Below, in pieces: positions 62,213 to 64,000 of a stretch of 64,000 nt of DNA (positions are counted from its first letter, which is position 1; each line of letters begins with the position of its first letter). The notes beneath the pieces are model-generated. The model saw nothing but the letters and a program-made list of their open reading frames with translations. It had not been told where the DNA came from and made no database searches. Where the stretch lies: NCBI GenBank assembly GCA_900068845.1, contig CEFQ01000005.1, positions 248,001 to 312,000 of the forward strand, read 5' to 3'. Made by a program: the position numbers and the translations under genes. The stretch comes from Enterobacter ludwigii (GTDB lineage: Bacteria; Pseudomonadota; Gammaproteobacteria; Enterobacterales; Enterobacteriaceae).

Positions 62213-62243
62213 TTAATGTGGCTGCAGGAAACAGCCACATTAA
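62213..62243 (+). terminator. Long hairpin after the methyltransferase
   Basis: Perfect 12-bp stem TTAATGTGGCTG with CAGCCACATTAA and a 7-base loop, 3 bases after the stop. No U tract follows, but the place suggests an mRNA 3' end. Confidence 0.6.
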
Positions 62244-62405
62244 ATACCACTTTGGGTGCCGGGATTAATTGTGCGCCAAAATGGTCGCCTATACAGGGCG
62301 AACGCTTTTCTAAGCCGCTAACTACATTTTAATTTTCGCTCTGCTCTCGATATCCACTATCGTGACAAACCGGCTTATGGAGATAATCAGCATTTATTAA
62401 TTATT

Positions 62406-62942
62406 ATGTCCGGTTTTAATCATCCCGATCCCACGTTCTATGATTTCACTATGTTGCAAGATACGCAATCGGCGGTGTTGTGGATAAAAGATAATTTCAA
62501 CGTTTACCCGCTTACTATCTTTGCAACAATATGAATGTTGATATTGACCCCGGGGCGAACACGTTGATTCGCTAGATAATTGAGCTGACGGCATCCTCAA
62601 ACGTCTCAATACCTGGCACCTCTAAAGGGGGAAGCGAGGTGCGGTATTTCGGCATTAAACGTAATATTAAAAATATTATTACTGCCATGCCGCAGTTTTA
62701 TATCGGGGATTATACTGCCTCAAGGTAGCCTAAAGTGGGTAAAGCGATGATGGGTACGATTACGCCCGCTGCTATCACGCTATTAAATAAGCTCGTGTCG
62801 AACGCTATACGACGCAATCGCTAAACAGACAAAATTATCAATCTGTTTACTGCTCTCGCCGATTATCAATCGTGAACAGGAAATTACCCCATACTGGGAT
62901 CATATCCAAAATGGCAGCGGCTGGGATGCTGTACACAATTGA
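62406..62942 (+). pseudogene. Decayed unidentified gene with internal stops and frameshifts
   Basis: Coding-like peptides run in one direction with breaks. First, 62406-62534 reads from MSGFNHPDPTFYDFTMLQ to LWIKDNF. Then a shifted frame from about 62495 to 62824 reads through TAG codons at 62573 and 62726: NVDIDPGANTLIR-stop-IIELTASSNVSIPGTSKGG, then YFGIKRN, AMPQFYIGDYTASR-stop-PKVGKAMMG. Another shift gives NREQEITPYWDHIQNGSGWD before a TGA ending at 62942. The composition of these peptides looks like a former protein. I cannot name the family; a secreted hydrolase or effector is only a guess. Confidence 0.4.
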
Positions 62943-62978
62943 TCCCAGCAGAAATGGCGCATTGCTGCTTTCATTGCA

Positions 62979-63146
62979 TCAGCGAGTAATTAAAAATATC
63001 GCCACTAAGAAGAAGGCTAATAAACCTGCGAATGTCATTGTCCCAATACGCGGGTTTTTGGCCCGCCCAACGACCACACCAATAAAGATACAAAGCAGAG
63101 TTAACGTGCCAATCATTACCCAGAGAAGATATTGTGTGTTTGCCAT
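62979..63146 (-). CDS. Unnamed 55-residue two-helix membrane protein
   Basis: ATG at 63146 with AAGGA about 7 bases upstream. The peptide has two hydrophobic helices (about residues 6-26 and 37-53) split by a short basic loop GRAKNPRIG, giving a hairpin with a positive cytoplasmic loop. No homologue is recognised. Two longer overlapping frames in this interval look like shadows of it. It lies beside the decayed gene. Confidence 0.6.
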   Translation of the reverse strand: MANTQYLLWVMIGTLTLLCIFIGVVVGRAKNPRIGTMTFAGLLAFFLVAIFLITR

Positions 63147-63263
63147 GAGGGATCCTTATTAACCGGCAATAAAACAGATGGGCCAATCTTATACCATTTT
63201 TCACGCATGCTGGCTGCAGCTATTTGACCGCATTTTTCGACCAATAATGGCTGGGTAAGCAAA

Positions 63264-63590
63264 TTATCGAGTTACATTGCGTGCGCAACGAACGGATTGC
63301 AGTGCCTGCAACTGTGTCAGACGCGCTGTGGCTTTTCTGTTGGCATTTGCTTTTGCGATGCCGTTACCGATACCAAAATCGCCAACGAAACCCAGCACCG
63401 TCAGTGCATCAAATTCTCCGGTTTTATCAATCTGCTGCTTAACGCTAAGCGTCTTCGCAATTTCCAGATTCAGCGCAGTACAGTCATAAGATTGCGCTTC
63501 GGCATCGCTCACGCTGGTGGATTGCGGGTACTGTTTAAGGGCACAGCCGCTTAACAGCAGCAAAATCAGGAGAACAACAGGCTTATGCAT
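63264..63590 (-). CDS. Small putative lipoprotein
   Basis: 108 residues. A signal peptide MHKPVVLLILLLLSGC ends in the lipobox LLSGC with Cys16; Ala at +2 predicts outer-membrane sorting. The mature part has Cys in YDCTALNLEI and VRCARNV, perhaps a disulfide, and a glycine-rich hydrophobic stretch FVGDFGIGNGIAKA. It faintly resembles YecR-like lipoproteins, but I do not claim it. A GTG one codon upstream is a possible start. Confidence 0.75.
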   Translation of the reverse strand: MHKPVVLLILLLLSGCALKQYPQSTSVSDAEAQSYDCTALNLEIAKTLSVKQQIDKTGEFDALTVLGFVGDFGIGNGIAKANANRKATARLTQLQALQSVRCARNVTR

Positions 63591-63701
63591 CACGTTGACT
63601 TCTCACGTTATTACGATGATTTTATTTATCAGCGGAAAATATAGCACGTGACATCACGCTCGATTAGGGGAATAAGCAAGCAAAAAGGGAGGATTATGCA
63701 T

Positions 63702-63727
63702 AAAAAAAGCACTGCCGAAGCAGTGCT
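63702..63727 (-). terminator. Rho-independent terminator, csp 3' region
   Basis: AGCACTGC with GCAGTGCT around a 4-base loop, then seven Ts on the minus strand. It lies about 210 bases past the csp stop codon. Confidence 0.9.
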
Positions 63728-63785
63728 AGTAATACTTGAATCAAGCAATTGCCTGATAAGCCCTAATAATTATCAGGGCAGAGCA
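63702..63785 (-). ncRNA. Candidate small RNA downstream of the csp gene
   Basis: On the minus strand an 8-bp stem-loop (CCTGATAA with TTATCAGG, 63752-63777) is followed by a linker and a perfect 8-bp terminator stem, AGCACTGC with GCAGTGCT, ending in TTTTTTT (63702-63727). The arrangement is that of a 3'-UTR-derived or independent Hfq/ProQ-type small RNA. No sequence family is recognised and no promoter is clear. Confidence 0.3.
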
Positions 63786-63938
63786 TCCGCTATTATGCAG
63801 TTTTCAACAAAATCATTGATGATTTGCAGAAAATACATTTAGCACCATGTGGGTTCATTTTCGTAATATCGAACGCAGAGGTGCGATATTGTGAACTCTG
63901 GCAGTGCGGACATCTTAAACGATTATAAATGCGAATAA

Positions 63939-64000
63939 TTAAAGACCTAATACATTTGTTGCAGACGGACCTTTAGGGCCATCTTCAACTGAAAACTCAA
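63939..64000 (-). CDS. Cold-shock protein, C-terminal fragment
   Basis: The gene enters from the right edge. The last residues read EFSVEDGPKGPSATNVLGL before TAA at 63941-63939, the typical C-terminus of CspA-family proteins (VEDGPKGPSAxNV). The paralogue differs from CspC, which ends [15 protein letters not shown]. Which csp it is cannot be decided from the 19 residues shown. Confidence 0.85.
   Translation of the reverse strand, partial: EFSVEDGPKGPSATNVLGL

Larger units (their letters stand above)
63594..63938. other. Intergenic region between lipoprotein and csp gene
   Basis: 345 bases with no protein gene that I trust. It holds the lipoprotein promoter region and, on the minus strand, the 3' part of the cold-shock transcript with several hairpins and a terminator. 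One dyad is AATATCG (63865-63871) with CGATATT (63884-63890). Confidence 0.5.

Noticed and set aside
61223-62405. SdsR (RyeB) small RNA expected near pphA
   Set aside because: Neither strand shows the characteristic GGCAAGGCAACTAAGCC start or its terminator.
62872-63162. Plus-strand frame of 96 codons
   Set aside because: It lies opposite the 55-residue two-helix gene, whose ribosome site and hydrophobic pattern are better; the plus frame has no ribosome site and a composition typical of an antisense shadow.
62971-63204. Minus-strand frame of 77 codons
   Set aside because: It is out of phase with the 55-residue ORF, with poor start context and no coherent structure.
63648-63842. Plus-strand frame of 64 codons near the right end
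   Set aside because: It runs through the terminator and stem-loop on the opposite strand; no protein-like pattern.

Overview
The window is 64 kb of ordinary, dense enterobacterial chromosome. Almost every protein is a close match to an Escherichia coli K-12 protein, and long runs keep E. coli gene order. Divergence level, the lone capsule-type WbaP/WceG-like sugar transferase and the missing nhaB and mgrB fit Erwiniaceae (Pantoea or Erwinia-like). Genus is inference from memory of families; no rRNA gene is present to test it. I see no tRNA, rRNA, insertion sequence, prophage or CRISPR array.

Layout: (1) 1-12.3 kb: ydjA(partial)-sppA-ansA-pncA-yeaC-msrB-gapA-yeaD-yeaE-mipA-yeaG-yeaH, in the E. 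coli 39-40 min order. (2) 12.5-27.5 kb: cvrA, a displaced yebV, the lone sugar transferase, an MFS pump, dadX-dadA, ycgB, fadR, dsbB, ycgN, ycgM, ycgL and minCDE, which in E. coli lie near 26-27 min. (3) 27.5-61 kb: rnd-fadD-yeaY-tsaB-yoaA-yoaB-yoaH-pabB-nudL-sdaA-pdeD-yoaE-manXYZ-yobD-rlmA-cspC-yobF-yebO-yobH-kdgR-yebQ-htpX-prc-proQ-msrC-letA-letB-rsmF-pphA, again E. coli-like. (4) 61.2-64 kb: an accessory tail with two unnamed small membrane proteins, a methyltransferase, a decayed gene, a lipoprotein and the end of a second cold-shock gene.

Functional groups: central carbon and sugar uptake (gapA, yeaD, manXYZ, kdgR/yebQ), amino-acid catabolism (dadAX, sdaA, ansA), fatty-acid use (fadR, and fadD with a FadR operator), envelope upkeep (sppA, mipA, htpX, prc, letAB, dsbB), division-site placement (minCDE), RNA maturation and chaperoning (rnd, rlmA, rsmF, proQ, cspC) and oxidative repair (msrB, msrC). 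The starvation kinase system yeaG-yeaH, preceded by a well-matched sigma-54 promoter, lies only 8 kb from its usual partner ycgB (SpoVR family).

Most interesting points: a 51-codon upstream ORF overlapping yoaE as TGATG in a long leader; a yobF cut to 24 codons by a stop codon with recognisable remnants beyond it; a composite regulatory leader before the lone sugar transferase; a decayed gene and new small membrane proteins in the last 3 kb; and a possible small RNA downstream of the last cold-shock gene. I did not find a convincing wholly new multi-gene system.
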